DNA from: Psychrobacter sp. UBA3962
GTDB lineage: Bacteria; Pseudomonadota; Gammaproteobacteria; Pseudomonadales; Moraxellaceae
DNA: 64,000 nt
Reading direction: 5' to 3'
Assembly (NCBI RefSeq): GCF_002385225.1
Contig: NZ_DGDC01000003.1
Location: forward strand, 1-64,000
Positions 33,759 through 43,483 of this stretch are shown here, piece by piece. The notes below the pieces were generated by a model. It was given only the letters and a program-made list of their open reading frames with translations. It was not told where the DNA came from and searched no databases. Positions within the stretch are counted from its first letter, which is position 1. Each line of letters starts with the position of its first letter. The translations under genes were made by a program, and so were the position numbers.

Positions 33759-34553
33759 TTAGCTTAGAATCAGACTGTCATCTTCTACTTTTTCACCACG
33801 TGTTTTTTCAAACATATCCAGTAAGTCATGTACGGTCATGTCTTTGCGCGTATCACCTGAAACGTCTAAAACCACTTGGCCTTGGTGTAACATCACCGTA
33901 CGGTCACCGTGGGTCAGAGCTTGCTGCATAGAATGCGTTACCATCATCGTCGTTAAGTTATTCTCAGTGACAATCTTGTCGGTCAGCTCTAATACGAAAG
34001 CCGCTGTCTTTGGATCTAGCGCAGCGGTATGTTCATCTAGCAGCAGGATTTTGGAAGGCTGTAATGAGGCCATAAGCAAACTAACCGCTTGACGTTGACC
34101 CCCTGACAGCAGTCCCATTCTATCAGTAAGACGGTTTTCTAAACCCAATTTTAAAATAGACAGTTTTTCTTTGAACAACTCACGGTTTTTATTATTTAGA
34201 GCAAAATTTAGGCCTCGTTTACCGCCTCTTTTATAAGCCAGCGCCAGGTTTTCTTCAATGGTCAGGGCTTCACAAGTACCTGCCATAGGGTCTTGGAAAA
34301 CGCGGGCTACCCAGTGTGCTCTTTGGTGAGCCGTCTTTTTGGTCACATCAATACCATTTAATAGGATTGAGCCACTGTCAACTCGAGTGGTGCCACTCAC
34401 TGCGTTTAAAAAGGTAGACTTGCCCGCACCGTTGGTACCGATAACAGTCACAAACTCGCCTTCAGCAATATTTAAACTAATACCACGTAGAGCGGGGTTT
34501 TCGATAGGGGTGCCTCGGTTAAAGGTTAACCTAAGGTCGTTGGCTTGCATCAT
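33759..34553 (-). CDS. ABC transporter ATP-binding protein (COG1101 type)
   Basis: ATPase of an uptake system. In 264 residues it has Walker A GTNGAGKS at 39-46, the Q-loop in VARVFQDP, the signature LSGGQRQAVSLLMA, and Walker B ILLLDEHTAALD with the switch His in MVTHSMQQAL. It is the last gene of a - strand set that encodes permease and solute-binding lipoproteins. The set resembles the TrpXYZ-type group (COG2984/COG4120/COG1101) that imports amino acids or other small solutes; the substrate is unassigned. ATG at 34553 follows AAGGATAT. Confidence 0.9.
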   Translation of the reverse strand: MMQANDLRLTFNRGTPIENPALRGISLNIAEGEFVTVIGTNGAGKSTFLNAVSGTTRVDSGSILLNGIDVTKKTAHQRAHWVARVFQDPMAGTCEALTIEENLALAYKRGGKRGLNFALNNKNRELFKEKLSILKLGLENRLTDRMGLLSGGQRQAVSLLMASLQPSKILLLDEHTAALDPKTAAFVLELTDKIVTENNLTTMMVTHSMQQALTHGDRTVMLHQGQVVLDVSGDTRKDMTVHDLLDMFEKTRGEKVEDDSLILS

Positions 34554-34606
34554 AGGGCGATATCCTTATTGGTTCAATGGGGCTAAAAGTAACAATTCAA
34601 CTGCGG

Positions 34607-35518
34607 TTAAGCTCGACGACCTGATAACAGTTTTGACTTAATGGTTGGTAATTGAAGGGCAATTACGACCAATAAAGCTGTGATTAAGTTTAAGTCTTGT
34701 GAGCCAAAGCCAATGCTACGTAGGGTGTTACTTGATAAAGCCACTTGAATGAAGAGCTTATAAATAATGGCACCTATAACCACAGCGAAGGTAATCAACC
34801 AAATACGCTTAGCAGGAATAATGGTCTCCCCAATAATAACGGCAGCCAAACCAATAACGATGGTTCCGATACCGATTGAAATATCAGCACCGCCTTGGGT
34901 TTGAACAAATAGTGCGCCTCCCAAAGCCACCAAGGCATTAGAGATTGCCATACCAATAATGGTCATCCAAGAAGTATTAATGCCCTGTGCTTGAGCCATA
35001 CGCAAGTTCGAGCCCGTTGCACGCATTGACAGTCCTGCTTCGGTACTAAAGAACAAGTCTAGTACTAATTTGGCAATCAATACCACGCCGCCGATGATAA
35101 CACAGCGCATCCAATAGCCATTTTCATTAGTCACTAAGTTACTAAATACAGTCTCTTCACCCAATAAAGGTAAGTTTGGCGCGCCCATAATGCGTAAGTT
35201 GACTGAATACAAAGCCACCATCACCAAAATACTGGCCAATAGTTGCAAAATACCCAACTTCACATGTAAAAACGCGGTAACCATACCCGCTGCCGCACCC
35301 GCCAACATGCCCAGGCCACAAGCAATCCAAGGGTCAATACCAGATACAATAGAGATACCAGCAATAGCGCCGCCCAACGGGAAACTTCCGTCGGCAGTTA
35401 AGTCTGGAAAATCAAGAATTCGAAATGAGATAAGTACGCCTAAAGCCACTAAGGCATAAATTAGACCACTTTCAAGGGCACCAAAAAAAGCAATGAGAGA
35501 CATAAGAGATTTAGACAC
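34607..35518 (-). CDS. ABC transporter permease (COG4120 type)
   Basis: Polytopic inner-membrane permease of 303 residues with about eight or nine helices, starting MSLIAFFGALESGLIYALVALGVLISFRILDFPDLTADGSFPLGGA. This resembles branched-chain amino-acid-type permeases. The loop AEAGLSMRATGSNLRMAQAQG is the likely EAA-type contact with the ATPase. It sits 53 bp upstream of the ATPase and 275 bp downstream of the nearest solute-binding gene, with a terminator hairpin in that gap. Confidence 0.88.
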   Translation of the reverse strand: MSKSLMSLIAFFGALESGLIYALVALGVLISFRILDFPDLTADGSFPLGGAIAGISIVSGIDPWIACGLGMLAGAAAGMVTAFLHVKLGILQLLASILVMVALYSVNLRIMGAPNLPLLGEETVFSNLVTNENGYWMRCVIIGGVVLIAKLVLDLFFSTEAGLSMRATGSNLRMAQAQGINTSWMTIIGMAISNALVALGGALFVQTQGGADISIGIGTIVIGLAAVIIGETIIPAKRIWLITFAVVIGAIIYKLFIQVALSSNTLRSIGFGSQDLNLITALLVVIALQLPTIKSKLLSGRRA

Positions 35519-35738
35519 CGCTTTGAGTTTGACGGGCTGCTACACAGCACAGTCCGGCAAAGTTTATTTAACAGATTAAGCAATCTGCACTTAGGGTAAA
35601 CCAATGAGTATTATGATTGCGAAAACGAACAACCGATAGCATAGCACCCACCAATATCAATTGACCATAACTTAATACGCAAGATGTGGTCATAGAAAAA
35701 TATTTATTCTAGCAAATATATTAAATTCTAAACAATAT

Positions 35739-35770
35739 AAAAAGCACATGAGATTAATCATGTGCCTTTT
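35739..35770 (-). terminator. terminator/attenuator between binding protein and permease
   Basis: The stem AAAAGCACATGA / TCATGTGCCTTTT has a 6-nt loop. On the - strand it ends in a U-rich tract, 24 bp after the stop of the downstream binding protein. It would make the binding proteins more abundant than the membrane parts. The gap 35519-35738 may hold a second promoter, but none was clear. Confidence 0.82.
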
Positions 35771-35793
35771 ACAGGGAAAATTAAACGACTGCC

Positions 35794-36822
35794 TTAGTCT
35801 TGTACTTCTTTAGCTTTTGATAGAAGATCTTGTGGTAGCTCAATACCTTGCTCAGCCGCATGGCTTCTGCTGAGATATAAATCTAAAGACTCTGCTTTAT
35901 AAACAGGAATAGTCCCTGGATTTTCGCCTTTTAGGATCTTAACTACAATTTTTCCGGTTTCGCGGCCTAAGTCATGATAGTTCACGCCCAGTGCTGCTAC
36001 CGCACCACGTTCTACAGAGCCTGTATCAGAAGCAATTAAAGGTACTTTGCTTTCTTTGGCCACTTGATACAACGACTCATAAGCAGAGACTACGTTATTG
36101 TCTGTAGAGGTATAGATAACATCCACTTTGTCAGCGATACTGCGTGCCGCCATAGCAATGTCATTACTTTTTTGCGCAGGCGCTGAATGAACCGTAATGC
36201 CCATTGGCTTTAACTTCTCTTCTAGATTTTTTAGAACGATAGTTGAGTTAACTTCACCTGGGCTGTAAACATAACCCACATTTTTTAGACTTGGAATAAT
36301 CTGTCTCATTAACTCAATTTGTGGCTCATAAGGTAGGACATCAGACGCGCCAGTTACGTTGGTACCTGACCCTTCCCAATTTTTTAGTAGTTTCGCTTCA
36401 ACAGGGTCAGTAACCGCAGAGAATACGATAGGGATTGAGTTGGTAGCCGCAGCTACAGACTGCGCTGAAGGGGTAGCAATAGCCACGATAACATCTGGAT
36501 TGTCTCCCACAAACTGCTTAGCAATCTGACCCGCTGTGGCCGTGTTACCTTGAGCGCTCTGGAAGTTGATTTTTAGGTTTTTACCTTCTTCATAACCTTC
36601 GGCGGCAAGCTCTTCAATAACGCCTTGGCGAACCGCATCTAATGCAGGATGCTCAACAATAGCAGTAATGGCTACTTGCTTTACTTCTGTGGCAGCAGGG
36701 GCATCTGCATTATTATCTGCTGCTGCAGTGTTATCATTAGCAGGTTGGTTACAGCCGGTTAAGACAGCTGCTGCAACGCCGCCCCACATTAGGGTTTTCA
36801 TAAAGCGATTTTTATTATACAT
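35794..36822 (-). CDS. ABC transporter substrate-binding lipoprotein, COG2984 type (copy 1)
   Basis: Solute-binding lipoprotein of 342 residues. The lipobox is LTGC at Cys24 and an Asn/Ala-rich linker runs to about 45. The mature fold begins VKQVAITAIVEHPALDAVRQG and continues with NFQSAQGNTATAGQIAKQF, IPIVFSAVTDPVEAKLL and GYVYSPGEVNSTIVL. These blocks are typical of the TrpX-like periplasmic binding family. AGGAG precedes the ATG. It is strongly similar to the upstream paralogue, which has the same block order, and is probably co-transcribed with it. Confidence 0.9.
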   Translation of the reverse strand: MYNKNRFMKTLMWGGVAAAVLTGCNQPANDNTAAADNNADAPAATEVKQVAITAIVEHPALDAVRQGVIEELAAEGYEEGKNLKINFQSAQGNTATAGQIAKQFVGDNPDVIVAIATPSAQSVAAATNSIPIVFSAVTDPVEAKLLKNWEGSGTNVTGASDVLPYEPQIELMRQIIPSLKNVGYVYSPGEVNSTIVLKNLEEKLKPMGITVHSAPAQKSNDIAMAARSIADKVDVIYTSTDNNVVSAYESLYQVAKESKVPLIASDTGSVERGAVAALGVNYHDLGRETGKIVVKILKGENPGTIPVYKAESLDLYLSRSHAAEQGIELPQDLLSKAKEVQD

Positions 36823-36891
36823 GGGTCAATCTCCTGGGGTGTTTTATTCTCTTATAAATTTCCGTCTATAAGAGGCATGAGTTTACTGCTT

Positions 36892-38016
36892 TTATTTAGC
36901 CTCATTGCTTGGCTTGGTTTCATCCACATTAATGCCATCGGCTATAACAGAAGAATCCAGAGTAACGCCTTGCTGCTTGGCATGTTTTGGGCTGACATAT
37001 AAAGTCAGTTTGTTCATAACGTCAGGTTTAATATCAGTAATGGCTTCTCCGTTTAATACTCGGTATACCATTTTGCCAGTGACACGGCCAAAGTCATAGT
37101 CGTTAACCCCTAATGCAGCGGTCGCTCCACGGCGCACACTGAATTCATCTGAGGTAATCACTGGGATTTTCATCTCATTAGCCGCGCTTGCCATGGCTTC
37201 AAAGGCGCTAATGACGTTATTGTCTAAAGAGGTATAAATAACATCAGCACGGCCTTGTAAGCTACGTGTTGCCATAGCCACATCGGTAGGGCGGTTGGCC
37301 GTTACTTCTAAGATTTTTAGACCTCGTGCCGGAGCGGCTTCTTGCAGCTGCTTCAATACGGTCACTGAGTTGGCTTCCCCTGGGCTATAAACATAGCCAA
37401 TGGTCTTAGCATCAGGAACAATCTTTTGAATTAAATCTAAAGGCGGCTCAATAGGCAACTGGCTTGACAGACCGGTAATGTTGGGCTGAGTTGGAATGTT
37501 GTTTTCATTGATTAACTTGGCCGCCAATGGATCTGAGATAGCAGTATAAATAATAGGAATAGTGGTAGTCGATGCCGCAATAGTCTGTGCAGAAGGGGTG
37601 GAGATGGCGACGATAGCATCTGGCATATCTCCGGCAAACTGCTTAGCGATTTGTCCTGCAGTTGCGGTATTACCTTGGGCACTTTGGAAGTTAACCGTTA
37701 AGTTTTGGCCTTCCACATAATCATTAGCTGCTAGCTCTTCGATAATACCGCGGCGTATCTCATCTAATGACGGATGCTCAACGATTTGAGTAATGGCCAC
37801 TGTCTTAGCTTCTTTAGTTGCTGCAGCGGCCTCATCAGCTTCTGCTGCTGGCTTATCAGTACAGCCACTTAACGTCGCTAAGCCAACCCCAAGCGTCATG
37901 GCCATCATACTGCGCCAAACAGTCTTAGTTTTTACAGTTGAGTTAACAATAGAAGTTGGCTTGGTAGAGGGAAACAATGAGAGGGTATTTGACTGTTTTT
38001 GCATTTGATAATCCAT
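36892..38016 (-). CDS. ABC transporter substrate-binding lipoprotein, COG2984 type (copy 2)
   Basis: A 374-residue paralogue of the next gene. A longer N-terminus leads to the lipobox LSGC (about residue 52), followed by KTVAITQIVEHPSLDEIRRG, NFQSAQGNTATAGQIAKQFAG, IPIIYTAISDPLAAKLI and GYVYSPGEANSVTVL. The true start may be Met5 (ATG at 38004) or later, since 30 residues before the hydrophobic core is long for a lipoprotein signal. The binding pocket region diverges from copy 1, so the two may recognise related but different solutes. Confidence 0.88.
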   Translation of the reverse strand: MDYQMQKQSNTLSLFPSTKPTSIVNSTVKTKTVWRSMMAMTLGVGLATLSGCTDKPAAEADEAAAATKEAKTVAITQIVEHPSLDEIRRGIIEELAANDYVEGQNLTVNFQSAQGNTATAGQIAKQFAGDMPDAIVAISTPSAQTIAASTTTIPIIYTAISDPLAAKLINENNIPTQPNITGLSSQLPIEPPLDLIQKIVPDAKTIGYVYSPGEANSVTVLKQLQEAAPARGLKILEVTANRPTDVAMATRSLQGRADVIYTSLDNNVISAFEAMASAANEMKIPVITSDEFSVRRGATAALGVNDYDFGRVTGKMVYRVLNGEAITDIKPDVMNKLTLYVSPKHAKQQGVTLDSSVIADGINVDETKPSNEAK

Positions 38017-38103
38017 TTAAGTTTAACAGTGTAAGTCTATATTACAATAATGTAACACAACTGGGAAATAAAAAAAGTAGCCAGTGACTATAAAGGCCAA
38101 TAA

Positions 38104-38133
38104 AAAAGCCGATGTTAATAACATCGGCTTTTT
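38104..38133 (-). terminator. Rho-independent terminator downstream of metG
   Basis: A near-perfect hairpin AAAAAGCCGATGTT / AACATCGGCTTTTT with a loop of a few nt, 57 bp past the metG stop on the - strand. Confidence 0.9.
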
Positions 38134-38189
38134 GAAGACTAATCACAAGCTATTAATTAGTCTGAATAGTCTTCTATTTCGGATAGCTT

Positions 38190-40283
38190 TTAAGCCAACT
38201 TATCACCTACTTTGCACTCATCTGGTAAAGTAATTACCACTAACCCGGTTTTTGGGTCACCAGAAGATAAAATCATACCTTCTGAAACGCCAAACTTCAT
38301 CTTACGCGGAGCAAGATTAGTCACACAGATAACCTTCTTATTGGCCAATTGTTCAGGCTCATAAAACTTGCGAATGCCACTAAAGACATTGATGGGCTGA
38401 TCTTTACCCACATCAAGAGTGAACTGAAGCAACTTGTCAGCGCCTTCCACATAATTACACTCAAGGACTTGAGCCACAGTCATCTCGACCTTCATGAAGT
38501 CATCAAATTCAATGTAGTCGCTTGCCGCGGTATCCGCTTTTTTATTTGACGAAGATTTTTTATCTTCAGCTGCAGGAGCTGGTGCGGCTGCAGCTTGTAA
38601 ATCTTGCTTAGAATCTTCAATCATGGCATCAATCTGTGCTTGTTCGATACGCTGCATTAATGGCTTAAACTTATTAATTTGATGGCCTAATAACAGCTCA
38701 TGACGGCTAGCGAAACTTAAGTCATCAATGTTTAAGAATGCTTTGGCATTGTCAGTAAGCTCTGGCAATACGGGAGCCAAATACACCATCAATTGACGGA
38801 AAATATTAATAGCCACGGTACATACGTCTTGAACTTCTTGCTCACGGCCTTCTTCTTTGGCCATAGCCCAAGGTTTTTTGCTATCAATGTATTCGTTGGC
38901 TTTGTCCGCACACTGCATAATTAGGCGCATGGCTCGGCTAAATTCACGATTTTCATAAGCCGTTGCAATTTCCTCTCCGGCACGAACAATCTCATTCAAT
39001 AGCTCAGGCTCAGCACAGTTTTCAGAAAGCATACCGTCGTATTTTTTAACGATGAAGCCGGCACTACGACTGGCGATATTGACTACTTTTCCGACCATGT
39101 CAGAGTTTACTTTTTGCATGAAGTCAGCGAAGTCTAAGTTAATATCCTCTACTTTTTCAGACAGCTTACTAGCAAAGTAGTAACGTAGATATTCTGGATG
39201 CAAGTGTTTGGCGAACGTTTCTGCTTGAATAAAGGTACCACGCGACTTACTCATCTTATCGCCGTTAACCATTAAGAAGCCATGAGCGAATACACCAGTT
39301 GGGGTGCGGTATTGAGCACCGGCCAACATGGCAGGCCAGAACAATGCATGGAAATAAACAATGTCTTTACCAATAAAGTGATAAAGCTCAGTTTTATGCT
39401 GATTTTCTTCTAGCCAGTAGTCATCAAAGTTTAAGGCAGGCTTAGCAGGATCAGTGGAGTTCTTACGCTGTTCACATAAGTTCTTGAAGCTGGCCATATA
39501 GCCCACAGGAGCATCTAGCCAAACATAAAAGTATTTATCAGGTTCATTCTCTGGGGTATCTGGGATTTTAAAACCGAAGTAGGGGGCATCACGAGAAATA
39601 TCCCAGCTGGCTAGTCCGGCCTCAAACCACTCTTGTAACTTATTGGCCACTGAAGGCTGTAATCGACCTTCATCGGTAGTCCATTGCTGTAAGAACTGCT
39701 CAAACTCTGGCAAGTTAAAGAAGTAGTGCTTAGAGGTTTTTAGAATTGGTGTCGCCTCTGATAGAGTTGAGTATGGATTTTTTAGTTCGGTGGCGTCATA
39801 GGTGGTACCACAAACCTCACAGTTATCTCCATACTGATCTTGTGCTCCACACTCAGGGCACTCACCTTTAACAAAGCGGTCGGCTAAAAACAAACCTTTT
39901 TCAGGATCAAATAACTGTTTAACGTCTTTAGTTGAGATATGACCTTCATTATTTAAACGGCGATAAATTCGTTCAGATAACTCACGGTTTTCTTCTGAGT
40001 GAGTTGAATAGTAGTTATCAAAATTAATTAAGAACTTACTAAAATCCGCTTCGTGAGAAGCTTTTACGTTTGCGATTTGCTCTTCTGGACTAATGCCATT
40101 GGCTTCAGCCTTTAGCATAATGGCGGTGCCGTGAGCGTCGTCAGCACAAACATAAGTTACTTGATGACCCTGAGCCTTCATAGCTCTTACCCAGATGTCA
40201 GTTTGAATGTATTCAACCAAGTGGCCTAGATGGATAGGGCCGTTGGCATAGGGAAGGGCACTGGTAACAAGAATTTGACGCAC
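38190..40283 (-). CDS. metG: methionyl-tRNA synthetase
   Basis: Class I aminoacyl-tRNA synthetase charging tRNA-Met. At 697 residues it is long-form: the HIGH-type motif HLGH at 18-21, zinc-binding knuckle CPECGAQDQYGDNCEVC, the KMSKS motif in NGDKMSKSRG, an anticodon-binding helical domain, a Lys/Ala-rich linker near 570-590, and a C-terminal EMAP-II-like tRNA-binding domain from about 600 (EMTVAQVLECNYVEGADKLLQF). No T-box or other leader was recognised upstream. Confidence 0.97.
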   Translation of the reverse strand: MRQILVTSALPYANGPIHLGHLVEYIQTDIWVRAMKAQGHQVTYVCADDAHGTAIMLKAEANGISPEEQIANVKASHEADFSKFLINFDNYYSTHSEENRELSERIYRRLNNEGHISTKDVKQLFDPEKGLFLADRFVKGECPECGAQDQYGDNCEVCGTTYDATELKNPYSTLSEATPILKTSKHYFFNLPEFEQFLQQWTTDEGRLQPSVANKLQEWFEAGLASWDISRDAPYFGFKIPDTPENEPDKYFYVWLDAPVGYMASFKNLCEQRKNSTDPAKPALNFDDYWLEENQHKTELYHFIGKDIVYFHALFWPAMLAGAQYRTPTGVFAHGFLMVNGDKMSKSRGTFIQAETFAKHLHPEYLRYYFASKLSEKVEDINLDFADFMQKVNSDMVGKVVNIASRSAGFIVKKYDGMLSENCAEPELLNEIVRAGEEIATAYENREFSRAMRLIMQCADKANEYIDSKKPWAMAKEEGREQEVQDVCTVAINIFRQLMVYLAPVLPELTDNAKAFLNIDDLSFASRHELLLGHQINKFKPLMQRIEQAQIDAMIEDSKQDLQAAAAPAPAAEDKKSSSNKKADTAASDYIEFDDFMKVEMTVAQVLECNYVEGADKLLQFTLDVGKDQPINVFSGIRKFYEPEQLANKKVICVTNLAPRKMKFGVSEGMILSSGDPKTGLVVITLPDECKVGDKLA

Positions 40284-40532
40284 AAAATCACCTATAAAGT
40301 TTATTAGTTTTTAAGAAGATTATCTGAATATAAGATGTGTGCCTATGATACCGCAAATGGCATAAAAATGGGAATTAACCTCTATTTAAATAGGCTGATT
40401 TAGAAAAAGTTAACTTAGGGATAAGAGGGTCATGAGGCTAGGTTAGCTTCGCATACAAAAAAATTATTAGAGTTGATTCGGGGGATTTCAAAAAATATAA
40501 GATTCAGATAATATGAGGGGCATAGTGCGTAA

Positions 40533-40549
40533 TGTTTAAGGATTAAACA
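40533..40549. repeat. 17-bp inverted repeat just upstream of the AtoE-type transporter
   Basis: TGTTTAA-gga-TTAAACA is a perfect 7-bp dyad ending 23 bp before the ATG at 40573, where it could serve as an operator overlapping the leader. The rest of 40284-40532 has no obvious promoter or gene. Confidence 0.45.
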
Positions 40550-40572
40550 ATTGTTTTTAACAAGGATTTGTT

Positions 40573-41913
40573 ATGTTCCAACTTCTCACCAACGCCAGTG
40601 TACAGCTGGTCAATAGATTTCTACCTTCTCCTTTTGTTTTCTCGATTATCTTAACGTTCATTGCCTTACTAGCAGGCATGATACTTACTGGTCAAAATGT
40701 GTTAGAAATGGCGGGTCACTGGGGGAATAGCCTGTGGTCTTTACACAGTTTTGCAATGCAAATGGCTCTGATTCTGGTAACCGGTTATGCCTTTGCTAAT
40801 GCACCAATAATTCAGCGTTTTTTGGATAATTTAGCCAGTAAGGTCACATCACCGGGGATGGCGATTGTTATTTCTACCTTGGTGGGGTTGGCAGGCTCAT
40901 GGATTAACTGGGGATTTGGATTAGTGGTAGGGGCTATCTTTGCCAAGTCATTGGCTCGTAAAGTCCCTAACGTTGACTATCCATTATTAGTAGCTGCTGC
41001 TTACTCAGGATTTGTGATTTGGCATGGAGGTTTTTCTGGGTCAATCCCACTTACTTTAAGTTCGGGCGGTGAAAACTTACAAAAATTATCAGGGGGAGTG
41101 CTTACCGAAGCAGTGCCTTTATCAGAAACTATCTTTGCTTCCTATAATCTTATTATACTAGGTGCTTTAATTGTTATCTTACCTTTGATAAACCGTTTAA
41201 TGCATCCCAAGAACCCAATAACGGTAGATCCTTCACTGATCAAAATTGAAAGATTAGTCGTTCCTGAAAAAAACACACCTGCCCAAAAGCTTGATGATAG
41301 TCGAGTAGTGGCTTGGGTTCTATTTGCATTTGCTATCTTGTATTACATTAATTACTTTACTAACAATGGCTTTAACTTAAGTCTTGATATCGTAATTGGC
41401 TTGTTTTTGTTTATTGGTTTAATGGCTCATGGTACTTTGGAGAGGTATTACCGAGCGGTAAAGTCTGGTATTGGTGGTATAGCAGGCATCGTATTACTCT
41501 TCCCATTCTATGGAGGGATTATGGGTATTATGACGGGAGCAAACGCTCAAGGTGTATCTATAAGTACGGAAGTCACTGAATTTTTTATCAATAACGCTAC
41601 AGCTGATAGCTTCCCAGTTTATGCCTTCTTAAGCGCAGGTTTGGTTAACGTATTTGTTCCCTCAGGTGGAGGACAGTTTGCAGTACAAGGTCCGGTAATG
41701 ATGCCGGCAGGGATGGCACTAGGGGTTTCTCCCAGCATTACAGCGATGGCAATCGCTTGGGGAGATGCGTGGACCAATATGATTCAACCATTCTGGGCAC
41801 TGCCCCTATTAGGTATTGCTGGATTAGATGCCCGTGCCATCATGGGCTACTGCTTAATCATTTTGGTAGCATCAGGAGCAATAATCACAGCTGGATTCTG
41901 GCTGTTGGTATAG
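40573..41913 (+). CDS. short-chain fatty acid transporter, AtoE family
   Basis: Integral membrane carrier of 446 residues with about 10-12 helices, matching the AtoE/TIGR00366 family. It begins FLPSPFVFSIILTFIALLAG and carries GSWINWGFGLVVGAIFAK, WHGGFSGSIPLTL and the conserved FVPSGGGQFAVQGPVMMPAG. It imports acetoacetate or butyrate-like acids. The genes for 3-oxoacid CoA-transferase follow, giving a transport-plus-activation module. The operon is likely continuous (128 bp to the next gene). Confidence 0.9.
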   Translation: MFQLLTNASVQLVNRFLPSPFVFSIILTFIALLAGMILTGQNVLEMAGHWGNSLWSLHSFAMQMALILVTGYAFANAPIIQRFLDNLASKVTSPGMAIVISTLVGLAGSWINWGFGLVVGAIFAKSLARKVPNVDYPLLVAAAYSGFVIWHGGFSGSIPLTLSSGGENLQKLSGGVLTEAVPLSETIFASYNLIILGALIVILPLINRLMHPKNPITVDPSLIKIERLVVPEKNTPAQKLDDSRVVAWVLFAFAILYYINYFTNNGFNLSLDIVIGLFLFIGLMAHGTLERYYRAVKSGIGGIAGIVLLFPFYGGIMGIMTGANAQGVSISTEVTEFFINNATADSFPVYAFLSAGLVNVFVPSGGGQFAVQGPVMMPAGMALGVSPSITAMAIAWGDAWTNMIQPFWALPLLGIAGLDARAIMGYCLIILVASGAIITAGFWLLV

Positions 41914-42041
41914 AGGATAATACAGATAACTTTGTTTTATATTTGAAACCAGTTAAACTGGGTTGGTTAACATTTGTACTTTTATTTCGATAAATTAGCA
42001 TTAAGCTATATTCTTAAGTTGATTCAAACAGGGAGAGAATA

Positions 42042-42743
42042 ATGAGTCAATCGAAACTTTATGACAGCGCTGAGTCTGCTTTAAAGGACATTATCAAGGA
42101 TGGGCAAACTTTGGCTATTGGCGGCTTTGGACTGTGCGGTATTCCTGAAGCCCTTATTTTAGCCTTAAGGGACAGCGGGGCAAAAGAGCTGACCTGTATT
42201 AGTAACAATGCTGGGGTAGATGATTTTGGCCTAGGGCTACTATTAAAAACTCGTCAGATTAAAAAAATGATTTCCTCTTATGTGGGCGAGAACAAAGAGT
42301 TTGAACGTCAGTTCTTAGGGGGTGAGTTAGAGGTTGAGTTAACACCCCAAGGCACTTTGGCAGAGAAGCTACGTGCAGGGGGTGCAGGTATCCCAGCATT
42401 TTATACAGCAACAGGTGTGGGCACACAGGTGGCCGAAGGTAAAGAAACTCGTGAATTTAACGGCCGCACTTATATCCTAGAGCACTCACTGACTGCTGAC
42501 GTAGCGTTAGTAAAAGCCCAAAAAGCGGATAAAGCGGGCAATCTTATTTTTAATAAAACCGCACGTAACTTTAATCCAGACTGTGCCATGGCGGGCAAAA
42601 TCACAGTAGCTGAAGTAGAAGAAATTGTTGAAATTGGTGAGCTGGATGCTGATGAAATTCATCTGCCAGGTATTTTTGTACAACGTTTAATATTAAATAG
42701 CACCCCAGAAAAACGCATTGAAAAAATTACTGTGAAAAAATAA
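42042..42743 (+). CDS. scoA: 3-oxoacid CoA-transferase subunit A
   Basis: Alpha subunit of succinyl-CoA:3-ketoacid (acetoacetate) CoA-transferase. The 233 residues contain IAIGGFGLCGIPEALI near residue 27 and SNNAGVDDFGLG, and the C-terminus fits CoA_trans. With the B subunit it forms acetoacetyl-CoA. A GGGAGAG site precedes the ATG. It follows an AtoE-type transporter and precedes scoB by 97 bp; those adjacencies support short-chain acid use. ScoA versus AtoD or PcaI cannot be fully separated by eye. Confidence 0.88.
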   Translation: MSQSKLYDSAESALKDIIKDGQTLAIGGFGLCGIPEALILALRDSGAKELTCISNNAGVDDFGLGLLLKTRQIKKMISSYVGENKEFERQFLGGELEVELTPQGTLAEKLRAGGAGIPAFYTATGVGTQVAEGKETREFNGRTYILEHSLTADVALVKAQKADKAGNLIFNKTARNFNPDCAMAGKITVAEVEEIVEIGELDADEIHLPGIFVQRLILNSTPEKRIEKITVKK

Positions 42744-42840
42744 AGCCATAAAATCAATGCTAATAGCTACTAACTACTAACTAATAGCTAATTGGTAAAA
42801 GATATTTTGTAAAAATAAAAAGCACACAAGGAGTATTAAC

Positions 42841-43470
42841 ATGGCATGGACTAGAGAGCAAATGGCTCAACGCGCCGCTAAAGAGTTACAAGATGGTTTT
42901 TATGTGAATTTAGGAATCGGTTTACCTACGATGGTGGCAAACTATATTCCTGAAGGTGTGAATGTTTGGCTACAATCAGAAAACGGCCTATTGGGTATTG
43001 GCGAATTTCCGACAGAAGATAATGTTGACCCAGATTTAATTAATGCCGGCAAGCAAACAGTAACTGCTAAGCCTGGTGCTAGCTTCTTTGGTAGCTCAGA
43101 ATCCTTCGCTATGATTCGTGGTGGCCATGTGAACCTAGCTATTTTGGGGGCAATGGAAGTCTCTGAACAAGGTGACTTAGCCAACTGGATGATCCCAGGA
43201 AAAATGGTAAAGGGCATGGGCGGTGCAATGGACTTAGTGGCTGGCGTGCAGCGAGTTATTGTGCTTATGGAACAAATTAATAAACACGGTGAGCCCAAAA
43301 TATTGGCCGAGTGTCAGTTGCCATTAACCGGAAAAAAAGTAGTTGACCGTATCATCACCGAGTTTGCAGTAATGGATGTCACTGATAATGGTCTTAAACT
43401 GGTAGAGTTAGCTGACGGCGTAAGCTTTGAAGAGCTACAAAAGCATACTCCCGTCACCATTACTCAATAA
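42841..43470 (+). CDS. scoB: 3-oxoacid CoA-transferase subunit B
   Basis: Beta subunit (209 residues) of the CoA-transferase. The catalytic Glu47 lies in LQSENGLLGIGEFP, the glutamate that carries the covalent CoA thioester. Other landmarks are NLGIGLPTMVANYI at 23-36 and the GGHVNLAILGAMEVSEQGDLANWMIPGK region typical of 3-oxoacid transferases. AAGGAG precedes the ATG. It ends the transporter-scoA-scoB group. Confidence 0.9.
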   Translation: MAWTREQMAQRAAKELQDGFYVNLGIGLPTMVANYIPEGVNVWLQSENGLLGIGEFPTEDNVDPDLINAGKQTVTAKPGASFFGSSESFAMIRGGHVNLAILGAMEVSEQGDLANWMIPGKMVKGMGGAMDLVAGVQRVIVLMEQINKHGEPKILAECQLPLTGKKVVDRIITEFAVMDVTDNGLKLVELADGVSFEELQKHTPVTITQ

Positions 43471-43483
43471 GAAAAAGTCGGCA

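Noticed and set aside
42942..43298. 118-codon - strand frame over scoB
   Set aside because: Antisense shadow of the CoA-transferase subunit; low-complexity translation and no upstream ribosome site.
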